From assembly GCA_020832235.1 (NCBI GenBank), contig JAFIEZ010000020.1:1-64000 (forward strand): 64,000 nt of DNA, given 5' to 3'. The translations under genes were made by a program, and so were the position numbers. This document shows, piece by piece, positions 38,058 through 49,046 of the stretch. Source of the stretch: Bacteroidota bacterium. Its GTDB lineage: Bacteria > Bacteroidota > Rhodothermia > Balneolales > HLUCCA01. The notes beneath the pieces are model-generated. The model was not told the origin of the DNA. It saw nothing but the letters and a program-made list of their open reading frames with translations, and did not search any database. Every line of letters starts with the position of its first letter. Within the stretch, counting starts at the first letter, position 1.

Positions 38058-39560
38058 ATGTTTATGAAAAATCCGGTTCAGGCATATAGTGCAGTTACAT
38101 TCTTATTAATACTGGTACTGGCACTCCGCTTTTGGGACTTGCCCAATTTCACGGATACTGAGCAAAATCAATCGCTTGCCCAGTTAACATTTCTTGACCC
38201 ACCAGCAGATCGTACCAAGCCTGCAGATCGACCAATTACTTCACTCAGGGATATTAGTAATGCCATGGTTGACGTAGCAGAGGTTGCAAATCCAACAGTA
38301 GTTACGGTTTTCACCGAGCGAACGATACGACAACGGCGTTTTGATCCATTTTCCGACTTTTTTGGCTTCCGCCAACCAGGCATGCAACCACGAGAGCAGG
38401 AGTTCAGGCAGGCTGGACAGGGCTCGGGTGTAATTGTTTCACCCGATGGATATATAGTAACCAATGCTCATGTAATTCAGAATGCCGATACCGTTAATGT
38501 GCGCATGATGAATAATCGGGTTTTTCCTGCCCGGTTAGTTGGTTCCGATCCCAACACAGATATTGCTGTACTAAAAATAGAAGGTGAGAATCTTCCGGCA
38601 ATCCCGCTTGGCGACTCAGATGCCCTGCGTGTGGGTGAGTGGATTATGGCCATTGGAAGCCCATTGGCTGAGAATCTCGCGCATACGGTTACCAGCGGTA
38701 TTGTTAGCGCAAAGGGTAGGTCTGGCGTAGGGCTGCTCAATTTTGAAGATTTCATTCAAACTGATGCTGCAATAAATCCAGGCAACTCTGGTGGAGCACT
38801 CATCAATCTGGACGGGGAACTGGTAGGAATAAATACGGCCATTGCTTCACGGTCGGGTGGTTTTCAGGGTATTGGTTTTGCCATACCTATTAATCTGGTT
38901 CGTAACATCATGAGATCCATAATAGAGACGGGATCTGTAACGCGTGGTTTCGTTGGTATTATGATGCAGGATATTGACGACTCTATCGCTCGTGCATTTG
39001 ATTTGGCCACGCCCGAAGGCGTTTTAATAGCAGAAGTTGTAGAGGATAGTCCTGCACAGCGTGCTGGCTTGCAGGAGGGTGATGTAATTCTGGAAGCCGA
39101 TAACCGTCGGGTTACCAATCGTAATTTGATGGCCGCATACGTTGCTTCCAAGTTGCCGGGTGATGAAATCAGACTCCGAATTAACAGAAACGGTAATGAG
39201 CAGGTTGTCACCGTTATAGTTGGAGAAATGACCGAAGAGCGCCGATTAGCACAATCTGGCTCCAGAGGACTCTGGGATCGTACCGGTTTTGCGGTAGATG
39301 AAATTACCGACGAAAGACGAAGACAAATGAACCTTCAGCAAAATATACGTGGTGTTATTGTAACCGAAATTGATGAAAATAGCAGGGCATATCGAAGAAA
39401 CCTCCGTCAAAATGATATCATAGTAGGTGTGAACCGACAAGCAGTACGAAGTGTTGAGGAGTTTAACACACGGGCAGGAGCCGTAGAGGCCGGCCAGGTT
39501 GTTCTTCTGCAAGTTCTTCGTGGAAGAAATACGGTTTTCGTTGCCTTTGAAATAAACTAA
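38058..39560 (+). CDS. htrA: HtrA/DegP-family periplasmic serine protease
   Basis: A 500-aa protein with an N-terminal membrane anchor or signal (residues 9-26), a trypsin-like domain with H138 (VTNAHV), D168 (NTDIAVLKI) and S244 (PGNSGGAL), and two PDZ domains (about 290-385 and 405-495). It degrades or refolds misfolded envelope proteins. Length and layout match DegP/DegQ with two PDZ domains. A perfect inverted repeat lies just upstream and a strong terminator follows. Confidence 0.95.
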   Translation: MFMKNPVQAYSAVTFLLILVLALRFWDLPNFTDTEQNQSLAQLTFLDPPADRTKPADRPITSLRDISNAMVDVAEVANPTVVTVFTERTIRQRRFDPFSDFFGFRQPGMQPREQEFRQAGQGSGVIVSPDGYIVTNAHVIQNADTVNVRMMNNRVFPARLVGSDPNTDIAVLKIEGENLPAIPLGDSDALRVGEWIMAIGSPLAENLAHTVTSGIVSAKGRSGVGLLNFEDFIQTDAAINPGNSGGALINLDGELVGINTAIASRSGGFQGIGFAIPINLVRNIMRSIIETGSVTRGFVGIMMQDIDDSIARAFDLATPEGVLIAEVVEDSPAQRAGLQEGDVILEADNRRVTNRNLMAAYVASKLPGDEIRLRINRNGNEQVVTVIVGEMTEERRLAQSGSRGLWDRTGFAVDEITDERRRQMNLQQNIRGVIVTEIDENSRAYRRNLRQNDIIVGVNRQAVRSVEEFNTRAGAVEAGQVVLLQVLRGRNTVFVAFEIN

Positions 39561-39579
39561 ACCTAAGTACCTAGACTAT

Positions 39580-39614
39580 TGCTCGCTTTGCTTCTGCAGA
39601 GCGAGCTTTTTTTG
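39580..39614 (+). terminator. Rho-independent terminator of htrA
   Basis: GCTCGCT and AGCGAGC form a 7-bp stem followed by eight T residues from 39606. Confidence 0.88.
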
Positions 39615-39737
39615 TTTATTGAACTCGTTACGCGTTTACTGTGAATTTTGTGTATACGGTGTAAGATTTCTGCAGCTACAGACTCATTATAGCACTAAGA
39701 AATAGTTTCGGGCAACCGAAATCTGTTTGAAATCTTA

Positions 39738-42068
39738 ATGCTAAAACGTGAGGTTATGATTCTACGCTACATAACGATGCTACTTATTTGCAGCGGCTTT
39801 ACACTGCAGGCACGTGCGTCATTTAATCTAGACCGTACTCTAGCTTTTGGTCAGATACTATCGGAATCAGATGTGCCGGGGCTGCCCATTGTTGGATTAC
39901 CCGTAGTAAAAGAGGTTTCTACGAGTACAGCATCTGTTGAAGGTGAGCTACTGTTTAGCGGCAACCAGGAAATAATCCGTGCTGGTTTTGTCATAGGCAA
40001 TCCTGATGAAAACCAATTGCAGCCAGATACGCCTGGCACCCTATTTATTCCATTTGAAGTCGATGCTATCAGCACAGCAATGCTGGTAACAGGTTTGAAT
40101 GAAGGTACCCGCTATGGGTTACGTATGCTGGCAGAGAACGCTTCTGGTACTGTAACTAGCGATATGGTCGTTTTTTCTACCAAACTTGGGTTTGACGGAA
40201 CAATGTATAAGTCACACTTCAACGAACCCACAGGATTTATTTCAGGACCTGAGTGGGTGTTGAGTGACGATAATCCTGTTGCATCGTTTGGCATCGGCAC
40301 AACCGGGGGGTTAAGGCACAGTGAAGATGTTATAGGCTACCAACTTACCTCATCACTCAATAAATTTTCAGCCGAACTCACACTGGTCAATACAACAGGA
40401 ACTCACTTAGAACAGATTATCATTGGATACACCGGTCTGGTTGAACGAACCACCACAGATCGTAGCCCGGAATGGGAGGTCTTCGTTAACGGAAAAAATA
40501 TTAAACAGCTGTCTTATACAACTTCCAAAGGTATTGACCGACCCGGTATTCAAACCATTGTAGACGATCTTAATATTGGCGATGGAGACGAGCTACGAAT
40601 TAAATGGTCAACTGAGGTTGTACAGGGTAGTGGAATTCATCGGCAAATCGGACTAACTGATGTACATGTAGGCTTGCCCGCTGTTGTGAATCTTCAAGTT
40701 ACCGGAGACGCAGGGTGGAGAATGTATTCCGCACCGTTCTGGTACCCATCCGTATCATTAATTAATGATATTAGCCCGATTCAAGGCTTCCCTGGCCAGG
40801 GTGTACCTGTTAATGTATACACGGGTTACGATGGCGAAAACTGGGCACCTATAGTGTTGAACGATTCTTTACCCAGCCAGCCTTGGCTCAGACCCGGAAG
40901 CGGATTTCTTGTCTATGTATTTAATAACGCGCTAGCAGGATCAACACCGGTGGGAACGGGGCGTACAATACCGGTAGTGGGGATACCACATCAGGAAGAT
41001 GTTTCCATTCCTGTACATGCTAACGGAAATAGATGGAACCTGCTTGGAAATCCGTATCAGGAAGCATTCGATATAAGAGCGTTGCAATTTGATGCAGGAG
41101 GGACTGCCGTTGTACAAGTATGGAAAGACGCTCCAGATAATCCTGATGCTCAGTCGCCTGCATCTGGTAGCTGGGTACTCAGTAACAGTTCTGTTTTTAA
41201 CAATCTGATTCCGGCAGGACAAGGTTTTATGTGGCAAAATAATCCTGATAACCCCTCAACGGAGATTACTTTTCCCTTAGCCGGTAAGGCGGGCTTTACC
41301 AGCACAAGATTAAAACCCTATCCTACTCCCCGTATAGAATTTTTGTTAGCGGCAGAACACATTGATGGTTCAAAAGCCATTGATCGATCATTACAGCTCA
41401 TTGCGGTTCCAGATGAGAATGATGTCGGGAAACATACTATCGGGAAGCTCGCATCTCTTACTGCAGAGCCTCAGGTTATGTTCGTAATAGAAAATATGGG
41501 TGCGCATAAAAATTATCTTGCACAAAAAGCTATACCAGCCAATTTCAAGGGTGTAATCGAGGTTCCTCTATGTTTTGAAGGGGTTGATAACAACTGGGAA
41601 AATGTCACGTTGAGTTGGCCTTATTGGTTGGATATACCTTCACAATGGTCGATAGAACTTAGAAATGTTGAGCAGGATATCACAATGGATCTGAGGAAAG
41701 TAAATGGTGTAAATCTTTCTGATTATCCATCATTAGTTGAGAGCTGGTATCTCGTGGTTCGAAATATTCATACAACGAACGAACGTAGTGATACAAGTAC
41801 TCCCTATCGGTTTAGTTTAAGTGAAGCTTTTCCAAATCCATTTAATCCATCAACTAGTTTTGAACTCATGCTGCCTGACTACAGGCACATTAGAATGGAA
41901 GTGTTTGATTTGCTTGGCCGAAGCGTGCAAGTACTTACAAATGAGTACAGACCTGCCGGTAGCCATATCATTAGTTGGGATGCTCAGCAATTCAACAGTG
42001 GAACATATATTGTACGTGTAAGAGCGGGCGATATGACAGCTGTACGCAAAGTTACATTAATCAAATAA
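39738..42068 (+). CDS. Large secreted protein of unknown function with T9SS type A sorting domain
   Basis: A 776-aa exported protein. A hydrophobic signal sequence (LLICSGFTLQARA) is followed by a fibronectin-like region (VEGELLFSGNQEIIRAGFVIG), a discoidin- or lamin-like beta region (about 150-310), and a middle section with WNLLGNPY, a motif common in Bacteroidota surface proteins. The C-terminus has FPNPFNPST and the rest of the type A sorting domain. No catalytic motif is recognised. ATG at 39738 or 39756 is equally possible. It is probably a surface or extracellular protein; its ligand is unknown. Confidence 0.75.
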   Translation: MLKREVMILRYITMLLICSGFTLQARASFNLDRTLAFGQILSESDVPGLPIVGLPVVKEVSTSTASVEGELLFSGNQEIIRAGFVIGNPDENQLQPDTPGTLFIPFEVDAISTAMLVTGLNEGTRYGLRMLAENASGTVTSDMVVFSTKLGFDGTMYKSHFNEPTGFISGPEWVLSDDNPVASFGIGTTGGLRHSEDVIGYQLTSSLNKFSAELTLVNTTGTHLEQIIIGYTGLVERTTTDRSPEWEVFVNGKNIKQLSYTTSKGIDRPGIQTIVDDLNIGDGDELRIKWSTEVVQGSGIHRQIGLTDVHVGLPAVVNLQVTGDAGWRMYSAPFWYPSVSLINDISPIQGFPGQGVPVNVYTGYDGENWAPIVLNDSLPSQPWLRPGSGFLVYVFNNALAGSTPVGTGRTIPVVGIPHQEDVSIPVHANGNRWNLLGNPYQEAFDIRALQFDAGGTAVVQVWKDAPDNPDAQSPASGSWVLSNSSVFNNLIPAGQGFMWQNNPDNPSTEITFPLAGKAGFTSTRLKPYPTPRIEFLLAAEHIDGSKAIDRSLQLIAVPDENDVGKHTIGKLASLTAEPQVMFVIENMGAHKNYLAQKAIPANFKGVIEVPLCFEGVDNNWENVTLSWPYWLDIPSQWSIELRNVEQDITMDLRKVNGVNLSDYPSLVESWYLVVRNIHTTNERSDTSTPYRFSLSEAFPNPFNPSTSFELMLPDYRHIRMEVFDLLGRSVQVLTNEYRPAGSHIISWDAQQFNSGTYIVRVRAGDMTAVRKVTLIK

Positions 42069-42154
42069 TTCAACAGGGAAAAAACTCAGATATAAAGTCC
42101 AGTAAATAAATTATATCGCGTATATTCGGCTAATAATGCTCGAATATACGCGAA

Positions 42155-42847
42155 TTGAATGCTGATGTGATTAATATAATTTATGAGGACAACCACATTC
42201 TGGTTGTGGAAAAACCAGTAAATATTCCTGTCCAAGCCGACAGCTCCGGAGACATGGACCTCCAATCGTTACTAAAATCTTATATCGCTGCCAAATATAG
42301 TAAACCAGGGGACGTATATCTTGGCATTGTGCACCGACTTGACCGTCCTGTTGGAGGGGTAATGGTATTTGCCAGGACATCAAAAGCTGCATCCCGCCTA
42401 ACGGACGCATTTCGTCGTAGGGAGGTTCTGAAAATGTACGTGGCAGTAGTCCACAAGCCTATTAAAAACGTTCCCTTAACGGGTACGCTGGTCCATTGGC
42501 TGCAAAAGAATGTGAAGACTAATATGGTTACGGCTTTCGATACAGCAGTTACTGGAGCCAAAAAAGCTATTTTGAACTATACTTTTTTATCATCACATCC
42601 TATTCAAAATCTAAGTCTGCTTCACATAGAATTGGATACGGGGCGATCCCACCAAATAAGAGTTCAGTGTGCCTCGACAGGATTCCCACTTTGGGGGGAT
42701 CAAAGATACAATGTAAACCTATCAAAGAAAGGTCAGCAGATTGCCCTATTTGCAAAAAAACTGGAATTCATTCATCCTGTTAAAAAACAGAAAATGACCT
42801 TTGAATTACCCATGCCCGACCGTGATCCGTGGCATCTGTTTCCTTGA
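42155..42847 (+). CDS. RluA-family pseudouridine synthase
   Basis: A 230-aa enzyme with the RluA catalytic motif VHRLDRPVGGVMVFA, where the aspartate is the nucleophile, and the C-terminal 'ELDTGRSHQIRVQCAS' motif. It isomerises uridine in rRNA or tRNA. There is no S4 domain, so it resembles the short RluA/TruC-type group. The start is a TTG at 42155, because the first in-frame ATG would delete the conserved YEDNHILVVEKP segment. The exact RNA site cannot be told from sequence. Confidence 0.87.
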   Translation: MNADVINIIYEDNHILVVEKPVNIPVQADSSGDMDLQSLLKSYIAAKYSKPGDVYLGIVHRLDRPVGGVMVFARTSKAASRLTDAFRRREVLKMYVAVVHKPIKNVPLTGTLVHWLQKNVKTNMVTAFDTAVTGAKKAILNYTFLSSHPIQNLSLLHIELDTGRSHQIRVQCASTGFPLWGDQRYNVNLSKKGQQIALFAKKLEFIHPVKKQKMTFELPMPDRDPWHLFP

Positions 42848-42872
42848 ACAACCTATTACCACAAACCGCCTT

Positions 42873-44693
42873 TCAGTTTTGCCGGGTTGCCAGTGAACGG
42901 TCAACCATATCTACCCGTTCTAAGAATGCTCCTGGATTCATAAAACCGGTGATTCGTGCAGGACCAACTTCCTGTCCGGACACATCAATAAAGACGATTG
43001 TTGGCACGCCAATAATATTAAACTGTCGGCGTAGTTCTTCTGACTCTTCACTATCAAAATTAGTGAGATCAACTTTAAGTCTTACAAAGTCATCTAGTTC
43101 GCGTATTACATCAGGGTCTACAAATGTAACACGTTCCAATTCAAGACACGGTATACACCAATCAGCATAGAAATCCATCACGATAGGGCGTCCTTCATTA
43201 AGTGCCGTTTCAAACTTCTCAGCAGAATACATCTGCCACACAACACCCTCTTTTTGCAGATTGATAACCATCATTACACCGGCTACCAGACCTGCGATTC
43301 CAACTGTATACTTTGTGAGACGGAAGCCAAGTTTATCTTTGCCGGAGCGCTCAAGAAAGCCCAGATAAAGACCTCCCACCAGCAAAGTTATGGCAATTAC
43401 CCATGGTGTAAATTTCGGGAAAAACGCCAATCCGAGGTAAAATCCACCCACACCAATGAGTACAATTCCAAAGACTTTCTTTACCCAAACCATCCAAACC
43501 CCTGATTTCGGGAGTTTTTGCAGTAAACCAGAGAATGTTCCGAGTATCAGATAAGGAAATCCCAAACCCATTGAGAGTATAAAAAATGACCAGAATCCAA
43601 AGACAGGGTCACCTTTTGAGCCTACAAATGCGAGCAATGCAATGATCGGTGGGCCTATACATGGTGCTGCAAAAACACCTACAACCAGACCGGATATATA
43701 CACGCCTATAAAGCCAGAAGCATTCTGCCCGCCTAATTTGCTGGTAAGCCAATAAGGCATTTGGATTTCATAAAGGCCAAACATGCTTAATGCCAGTGCG
43801 AGCAACAAGATCCCGATACCAGCCAAAACAAATGGGCTTTGAAGGATACCACCAAAGAGTCCGCCACTCAATGCTGCCATAACACCCAACACGCTGTACA
43901 TAGTGGCAATACCCAGCACATAAGTGAGTGCTTTGAAGAATACTCTGGTAATGTTGGTATCGGTCTGCCCTCCAAATATAGACACTGTTACCGATATCAT
44001 AGGGTAAACACATGGTGTCAGATTTAGAGCTAAACCGATAAAAAAGATGACAACAAACGTCCATAGCAGACCGCTATCATCAATTAACGAGGCTATTTGA
44101 TTAACTTCACCGGCCTGGTCAAAAGTGACAAAATCACCCGACCCCGGCACATATCCTTCAAAAAGATTCTCACGTGCCTGTGTCACCTCTTCTTCGTCAA
44201 AAGTCACGGCAAATGCCAGGCTTACCGGTATATTAGATGGTGCCAGGCAGGTCATGTCATCACAAGCTTGTACCCGCAGTGAACCAGCTACGTCTGTTAG
44301 TCCCGCTGGTGCATCTTCAGCTATTTCAAAGGTCAGGAAAATAGGAGCCAGCCCTTCATACACGTGCAACGGAAGTCCGGAAGCAAACGAAAATTCATAC
44401 TCTTTGTACTCCGGATACTGTATGTCGGTAAGTGTGAGATAATCAGGCAGATCCAGTGATAACACCGTGCCAATCAACCACTCCAGTGTAGGTCTATTCG
44501 AGTTGATATGCCAGGTATCAGCTATATCCATTTTAACTACGGCCTGCACCGTGGTACCGGCTTTCGCAACTTCTCTCTCTGCCTGAGTAGTTACACCTAC
44601 TTTCGATGCACTCGTGACAGGCTGGGCCATTAGCTGGGTTCCAAAGAAAGAAAACAGCAGTAATAAAGAATAGACGTTAAGTTTTTTCAACAT
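42873..44693 (-). CDS. dsbD: Thiol:disulfide interchange protein DsbD
   Basis: A 606-aa protein with a signal peptide (ending LMAQP), an N-terminal DsbD-alpha domain with 'ACDDMTCLAPS', eight transmembrane helices including the conserved LTPCVYPM and CIGPPIIALLA cysteine helices, and a C-terminal thioredoxin domain with active site WCIPC (C513, C516). All three redox cysteine pairs are present. It carries electrons from cytoplasmic thioredoxin to periplasmic partners. A thioredoxin lipoprotein gene lies just upstream. Confidence 0.92.
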   Translation of the reverse strand: MLKKLNVYSLLLLFSFFGTQLMAQPVTSASKVGVTTQAEREVAKAGTTVQAVVKMDIADTWHINSNRPTLEWLIGTVLSLDLPDYLTLTDIQYPEYKEYEFSFASGLPLHVYEGLAPIFLTFEIAEDAPAGLTDVAGSLRVQACDDMTCLAPSNIPVSLAFAVTFDEEEVTQARENLFEGYVPGSGDFVTFDQAGEVNQIASLIDDSGLLWTFVVIFFIGLALNLTPCVYPMISVTVSIFGGQTDTNITRVFFKALTYVLGIATMYSVLGVMAALSGGLFGGILQSPFVLAGIGILLLALALSMFGLYEIQMPYWLTSKLGGQNASGFIGVYISGLVVGVFAAPCIGPPIIALLAFVGSKGDPVFGFWSFFILSMGLGFPYLILGTFSGLLQKLPKSGVWMVWVKKVFGIVLIGVGGFYLGLAFFPKFTPWVIAITLLVGGLYLGFLERSGKDKLGFRLTKYTVGIAGLVAGVMMVINLQKEGVVWQMYSAEKFETALNEGRPIVMDFYADWCIPCLELERVTFVDPDVIRELDDFVRLKVDLTNFDSEESEELRRQFNIIGVPTIVFIDVSGQEVGPARITGFMNPGAFLERVDMVDRSLATRQN

Positions 44694-44748
44694 AAATAAG
44701 TGTGAATATCAATTCATAAACCTGTTGACCAGATTTAAAAAGGAAAAA

Positions 44749-45342
44749 TTAATTGCGACCTCGCACGAATGCTTCAAATGATTGTGTTTTATATGCATCG
44801 GAACCAACAAACCCCAGCAAACTGCTAAACATCTGCGCATCCATAAAACCCGGTTGAATACCAATTGGTTCGCCGTTTGTATCAATAAAAATGGTAGTAG
44901 GAAAAGAACTCACGCCTAATTGCGTTGCTAAGTCCATCATGCTCATCGATTCCCCATTGAAAACAATAATGCGGTCACTCTCTGCGTCTAATCGGACTGT
45001 GTAAAAATACTTCTCTACCTCTTGTCTTACGGCATTATTCGGATATGTTTCAGCCGCCATTTTTCTACAATATCCGCACCAAACCGTGTAAACATCCATT
45101 AATATCTTTTTCCCGTTTTCAGCAGCCAGACGCTGCGCTTCATCCATATTATAAAGGGTTGGTCCAGCCCAGGATGACTCATCACCAACGGTTACTTTGT
45201 CCAGGCCCAGGAGCTGTGCCTCTCGGGCGTTCAACTGTTCTACAGCTCTGGATTGAACGGGGGGTGTGTTACTGCGCTCGGAATTTTGATTTCCACACGC
45301 TAAAAAAACAAACAGGAGTATAAAGGTCAAAGTGGCTTTCAT
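44749..45342 (-). CDS. Thioredoxin-fold lipoprotein
   Basis: A 197-aa protein with a lipobox ending at C16 (VFLAC) and a thioredoxin domain with active site WCGYC (C89, C92) and cis-proline region SFPTTIF. It is probably tethered in the periplasm as a disulfide reductase that receives electrons from DsbD, whose gene follows 55 bases later. The family is DUF255/thioredoxin_7-like. The gene is divergent from clpB. Confidence 0.88.
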   Translation of the reverse strand: MKATLTFILLFVFLACGNQNSERSNTPPVQSRAVEQLNAREAQLLGLDKVTVGDESSWAGPTLYNMDEAQRLAAENGKKILMDVYTVWCGYCRKMAAETYPNNAVRQEVEKYFYTVRLDAESDRIIVFNGESMSMMDLATQLGVSSFPTTIFIDTNGEPIGIQPGFMDAQMFSSLLGFVGSDAYKTQSFEAFVRGRN

Positions 45343-45574
45343 ACGAGGTAAAACTGTACATTCAAGATTAATGCGACAAAATTACGATTTTCCCAGATTC
45401 TTTCATCTAAGGGTTAACTTGTTATTACAACTACAGCATCATTTATCACGTTGTTAAGACTGTCATCGTAGCATTATCCATTGCCAAAATGGTTAGGTTC
45501 TCACAAACATATCTGTCATAATGTCTGAACTGTATGCGTGGTACGGTTTATGCTACCTAGACAGCAAAATAAAC

Positions 45575-45592
45575 TACCAAAGATATTTGGTA
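45575..45592. promoter_or_regulatory. Palindrome upstream of clpB
   Basis: TACCAAA and TTTGGTA flank GATA as a perfect 7-bp inverted repeat, 32 bases before the clpB ATG and in the same divergent region as the thioredoxin lipoprotein promoter. It could be a repressor site. Confidence 0.4.
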
Positions 45593-45624
45593 TCGAACTG
45601 TATATAATCAAATTCTGAGGCATT

Positions 45625-48258
45625 ATGAATCTGAACAAATTTACCGTAAAAGCACAGGAGGCCGTTCAGCAGGCTTTGGAACTTGCTGCCTCACGTAGCC
45701 ATCAGGCACTTGAACCTGTGCACGTTTTGTATACCATGACCGGAGATCCGGGTAGTGTAACTGAAACTATTCTTAAAAAGTCGGAGGTACGCATTGAAAA
45801 AGTACGTTCCGATCTGGATGAGGTTATCCGAAAACTTCCGGTAGTACAGGGTGCTGCAGTTAGCGGACAGTACCTTTCCAACGCTATGAAAACCATTATT
45901 GATACCGCTATAAAAACAGCATCGGATATGGGCGATGAGTACGTCAGCTCCGAGCATCTGTTGATGGCGATTTTCGAAACTCCCGGAGAATCCTCCCGAA
46001 TTTTGAAAGATAACGGACTAACAGCGGAAGGCATTAAGCGAATTGTAAAAGGAATAAGAGGCGACCAGAAAGTAGATGACCCTAATGCAGAGGGCCGGTA
46101 CCAGTCGTTAAAGCGTTATGCACGTGACCTGAATGAACTTGCTGAGAAAAATAAACTGGACCCCGTGATTGGCCGTGATCAGGAAATCCGCAGGGTTATG
46201 CAGATCCTCTCGCGTCGCTCCAAAAACAACCCTGTATTAATAGGTGAACCCGGGGTCGGGAAAACGGCGATTGCCGAAGGTCTGGCTCTGCGCATTGTAA
46301 AAGGCGACGTACCTGAAGGCCTAAAAACCAAACGTATAGTTGCACTGGACATGGGGGCACTTGTGGCTGGAGCTAAATATAGGGGGGAATTCGAAGACCG
46401 GCTGAAGGCCGTGATTAAGGAAGTCACTGACTCAGACGGTGAGCTTATTCTTTTCATCGATGAAATTCACACACTTGTTGGCGCAGGTGCTGCTGAAGGA
46501 GCCATGGATGCCGCCAACATCCTGAAACCGGCCCTGGCAAGAGGTGACCTGCATGCTATTGGAGCAACCACACTTACAGAATACCGTAAATTCATCGAAA
46601 AAGACAAGGCTCTGGAGCGTAGGCTGCAAACGGTGTTTGTGGGAGAACCCACTATGGAAGACACGGTGTCTATTCTCAGAGGCCTCAAAGAACGCTATGA
46701 ACTGCATCACGGAGTACGAATCGCTGATGAAGCTATTATCGCTGCAGCTGAGCTTTCACACAGGTACATAAGCGAACGTTTTTTACCCGATAAAGCCATT
46801 GACCTCATCGATGAAGCTGCTTCACGTCTGCGTATACAAATTGATTCCATGCCCGAAGAACTAGATCAGATTGACCGCCACATACGGCAGCTTGAAATTG
46901 AACGTGAAGCTCTGAAACGAGAAAAAGACACGGGTAAAATTGATCAGATTAACAAAGAACTGGCCGATTTACAGGAAAAACATACGTCCTTATCAACGCG
47001 ATGGAATCGTGAAAAAGAGCTCATTCAGGATATTCAAGGGATGAAGCAAGCCATTGAAACAGCTCGTAATGAAGCCGATAAGGCAGAACGTCAGGGTAAT
47101 TACGAGAAAGTAGCTGAGCTGCGTTACGGCACGATCAATAAACTGGAAACAGACCTTGCTGAAACCAAGAGAAAACTTTCTGATATGCAAGGTGACGATG
47201 CCTTGTTAAAAGAGGAGGTGTTTGCCGAGGAAATTGCCGATATCGTTTCACGCTGGACCGGTATTCCTGTGAAAAAAATGCTTCAGGGTGAGCGTCAGAA
47301 ATTACTACAGCTCGAAGAAGAGCTGCACAAACGAGTCGTAGGACAAGATCGTGCTATTGAGGCTGTTGCTAACGCTGTGAGGAGATCTCGTGCAGGTTTA
47401 CAGGATGAAGACCGACCCATTGGTTCATTCATATTTATGGGGTCAACCGGAGTGGGGAAAACGGAGTTAGCCCGAACGCTGGCCAGTTTCCTGTTCAATG
47501 ATGAACAGGCTATGGTTAGAATTGACATGAGTGAGTATATGGAACGCCACAGTGTAAGCAGGCTGGTAGGTGCGCCTCCCGGATATATAGGATATGAAGA
47601 AGGTGGTCAACTTACCGAAGCAGTTCGTCGCAGACCGTATTCTGTAGTACTACTCGATGAAATCGAAAAGGCTCATCCGGATGTTTTTAATGTACTGCTT
47701 CAAGTGCTTGATGATGGAAGATTAACCGACAATAAGGGGGTAACGGTTAATTTTAAAAACACAATTATTATTATGACCTCCAATATTGGCTCTCACCTCA
47801 TTCAGCAAAAAATTGAAGAAACCGGAGGTAAACTTAACGAAACGGCTTACGACCAGCTGCAGACCGAATTATACAATCAGCTCAAACAGGCAATTCGACC
47901 TGAGTTTCTAAACCGGATTGACGATGTAATCGTATTTCATCCGCTCGGTAAGGAGCATCTCCGGTATGTAGTAGACATACAGTTGGAACGTGTTTATGCC
48001 ATGTTGGCTAAACAAAGTATTACATTACAGGTTCCACAGATTGTAAAAGATTGGCTGGCCGAGCGTGGTTATGATCCAAGTTTTGGTGCACGCCCGCTAA
48101 AAAGACTGATACAAACGAAGCTAGTTAATCGTCTTGCTAGTCTTTTAATCGCAAGGACTAACGAAGGACCAGCCGAGTTTGAGGCGAGTATTGCCAAGGG
48201 GGGAGACACATTAGAATTTGTAGAAGTGTACAACGATGTATCTTCCTGGGCCGACTAG
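45625..48258 (+). CDS. clpB: ATP-dependent chaperone ClpB
   Basis: An 877-aa disaggregase with a Clp N-terminal domain (1-145), first AAA+ module with Walker A GEPGVGKT, the coiled-coil middle domain (about 400-525), second AAA+ module with Walker A GSTGVGKT and the conserved '[20 protein letters not shown]', and a C-terminal D2-small domain. No IGL/IGF loop for ClpP is present, which is as expected for ClpB. It works with DnaK to rescue aggregates. Confidence 0.97.
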   Translation: MNLNKFTVKAQEAVQQALELAASRSHQALEPVHVLYTMTGDPGSVTETILKKSEVRIEKVRSDLDEVIRKLPVVQGAAVSGQYLSNAMKTIIDTAIKTASDMGDEYVSSEHLLMAIFETPGESSRILKDNGLTAEGIKRIVKGIRGDQKVDDPNAEGRYQSLKRYARDLNELAEKNKLDPVIGRDQEIRRVMQILSRRSKNNPVLIGEPGVGKTAIAEGLALRIVKGDVPEGLKTKRIVALDMGALVAGAKYRGEFEDRLKAVIKEVTDSDGELILFIDEIHTLVGAGAAEGAMDAANILKPALARGDLHAIGATTLTEYRKFIEKDKALERRLQTVFVGEPTMEDTVSILRGLKERYELHHGVRIADEAIIAAAELSHRYISERFLPDKAIDLIDEAASRLRIQIDSMPEELDQIDRHIRQLEIEREALKREKDTGKIDQINKELADLQEKHTSLSTRWNREKELIQDIQGMKQAIETARNEADKAERQGNYEKVAELRYGTINKLETDLAETKRKLSDMQGDDALLKEEVFAEEIADIVSRWTGIPVKKMLQGERQKLLQLEEELHKRVVGQDRAIEAVANAVRRSRAGLQDEDRPIGSFIFMGSTGVGKTELARTLASFLFNDEQAMVRIDMSEYMERHSVSRLVGAPPGYIGYEEGGQLTEAVRRRPYSVVLLDEIEKAHPDVFNVLLQVLDDGRLTDNKGVTVNFKNTIIIMTSNIGSHLIQQKIEETGGKLNETAYDQLQTELYNQLKQAIRPEFLNRIDDVIVFHPLGKEHLRYVVDIQLERVYAMLAKQSITLQVPQIVKDWLAERGYDPSFGARPLKRLIQTKLVNRLASLLIARTNEGPAEFEASIAKGGDTLEFVEVYNDVSSWAD

Positions 48259-48350
48259 AGTCTGATTTTATTAAACGAAATATTACAGCAAAAGTGGGTT
48301 TTTGATAGTAATTTTGTCTTAAATCCACTTAAAAATATTTCAAAATAATC

Positions 48351-49043
48351 ATGTCAAATAAAAAGCAACGAAAAGTACAGGCAGAAAAAAAATCGAGCGC
48401 AGTTGTTTGGGCAGGTCTCTTTACGGTATTACTGGTTGTTGCCGGAAGTATCTGGTACCTGACAAGTAATTCTTCTGATACTAACTCCGCACCAACGGGC
48501 ACCCTCTCCGCCAATATGGAAGTCCCTGGTGAGTGGGGAATGGGTAATCCAGATGCCAAATTGCGAATTGTAGAATTTGGTGATTATCAATGTGGTGCCT
48601 GTGCATTCTTTCACCCAATTATAAAAGAGGTGATGGAAGAGTATTACGATGAAGTTTACTTTGTATGGCATCACTTTCCACTTGTTAACTCGCATCAGTT
48701 TGCCGTAATGGCCGCATCTGCTGCCGAAGCTGCAGGGCGTCAGGGTAAATTCTGGGAAATGCATGATCTCATCATGAGTAACCAGCAGCTCTGGGCTCGA
48801 GGCATGGCTAGTTCTGCTTTCCTAAGTTACGCTCGCCAACTTGGCTTAGACGACGAGCAGTTCCTGCGTGACGTACGTGATGAAGAAATTTTAGAGAGAA
48901 TCGAGCGACAGTATAATTTGGGTATATCTCTTAATATCCGTGCAGTTCCGTCCTTTTTTATTAATGGTGAGCTGGTTCCAAATCCGCCGAATGCTACGGC
49001 GTTTAAAGCCCTTATTGAGACAAAGTTAGCCGAACTGGAGTAA
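48351..49043 (+). CDS. Membrane-anchored DsbA-like disulfide oxidoreductase
   Basis: A 230-aa protein with one N-terminal membrane helix (about 19-37) and a DsbA-type thioredoxin domain with helical insert. The active site is CGAC (C81, C84) and the cis-proline segment is AVPSFFINGE. It introduces or isomerises disulfides in exported proteins. The VKOR gene follows three bases downstream, so it is very probably reoxidised by that protein. Both are encoded together as an oxidative folding pair. Confidence 0.9.
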   Translation: MSNKKQRKVQAEKKSSAVVWAGLFTVLLVVAGSIWYLTSNSSDTNSAPTGTLSANMEVPGEWGMGNPDAKLRIVEFGDYQCGACAFFHPIIKEVMEEYYDEVYFVWHHFPLVNSHQFAVMAASAAEAAGRQGKFWEMHDLIMSNQQLWARGMASSAFLSYARQLGLDDEQFLRDVRDEEILERIERQYNLGISLNIRAVPSFFINGELVPNPPNATAFKALIETKLAELE

Positions 49044-49046
49044 ATC

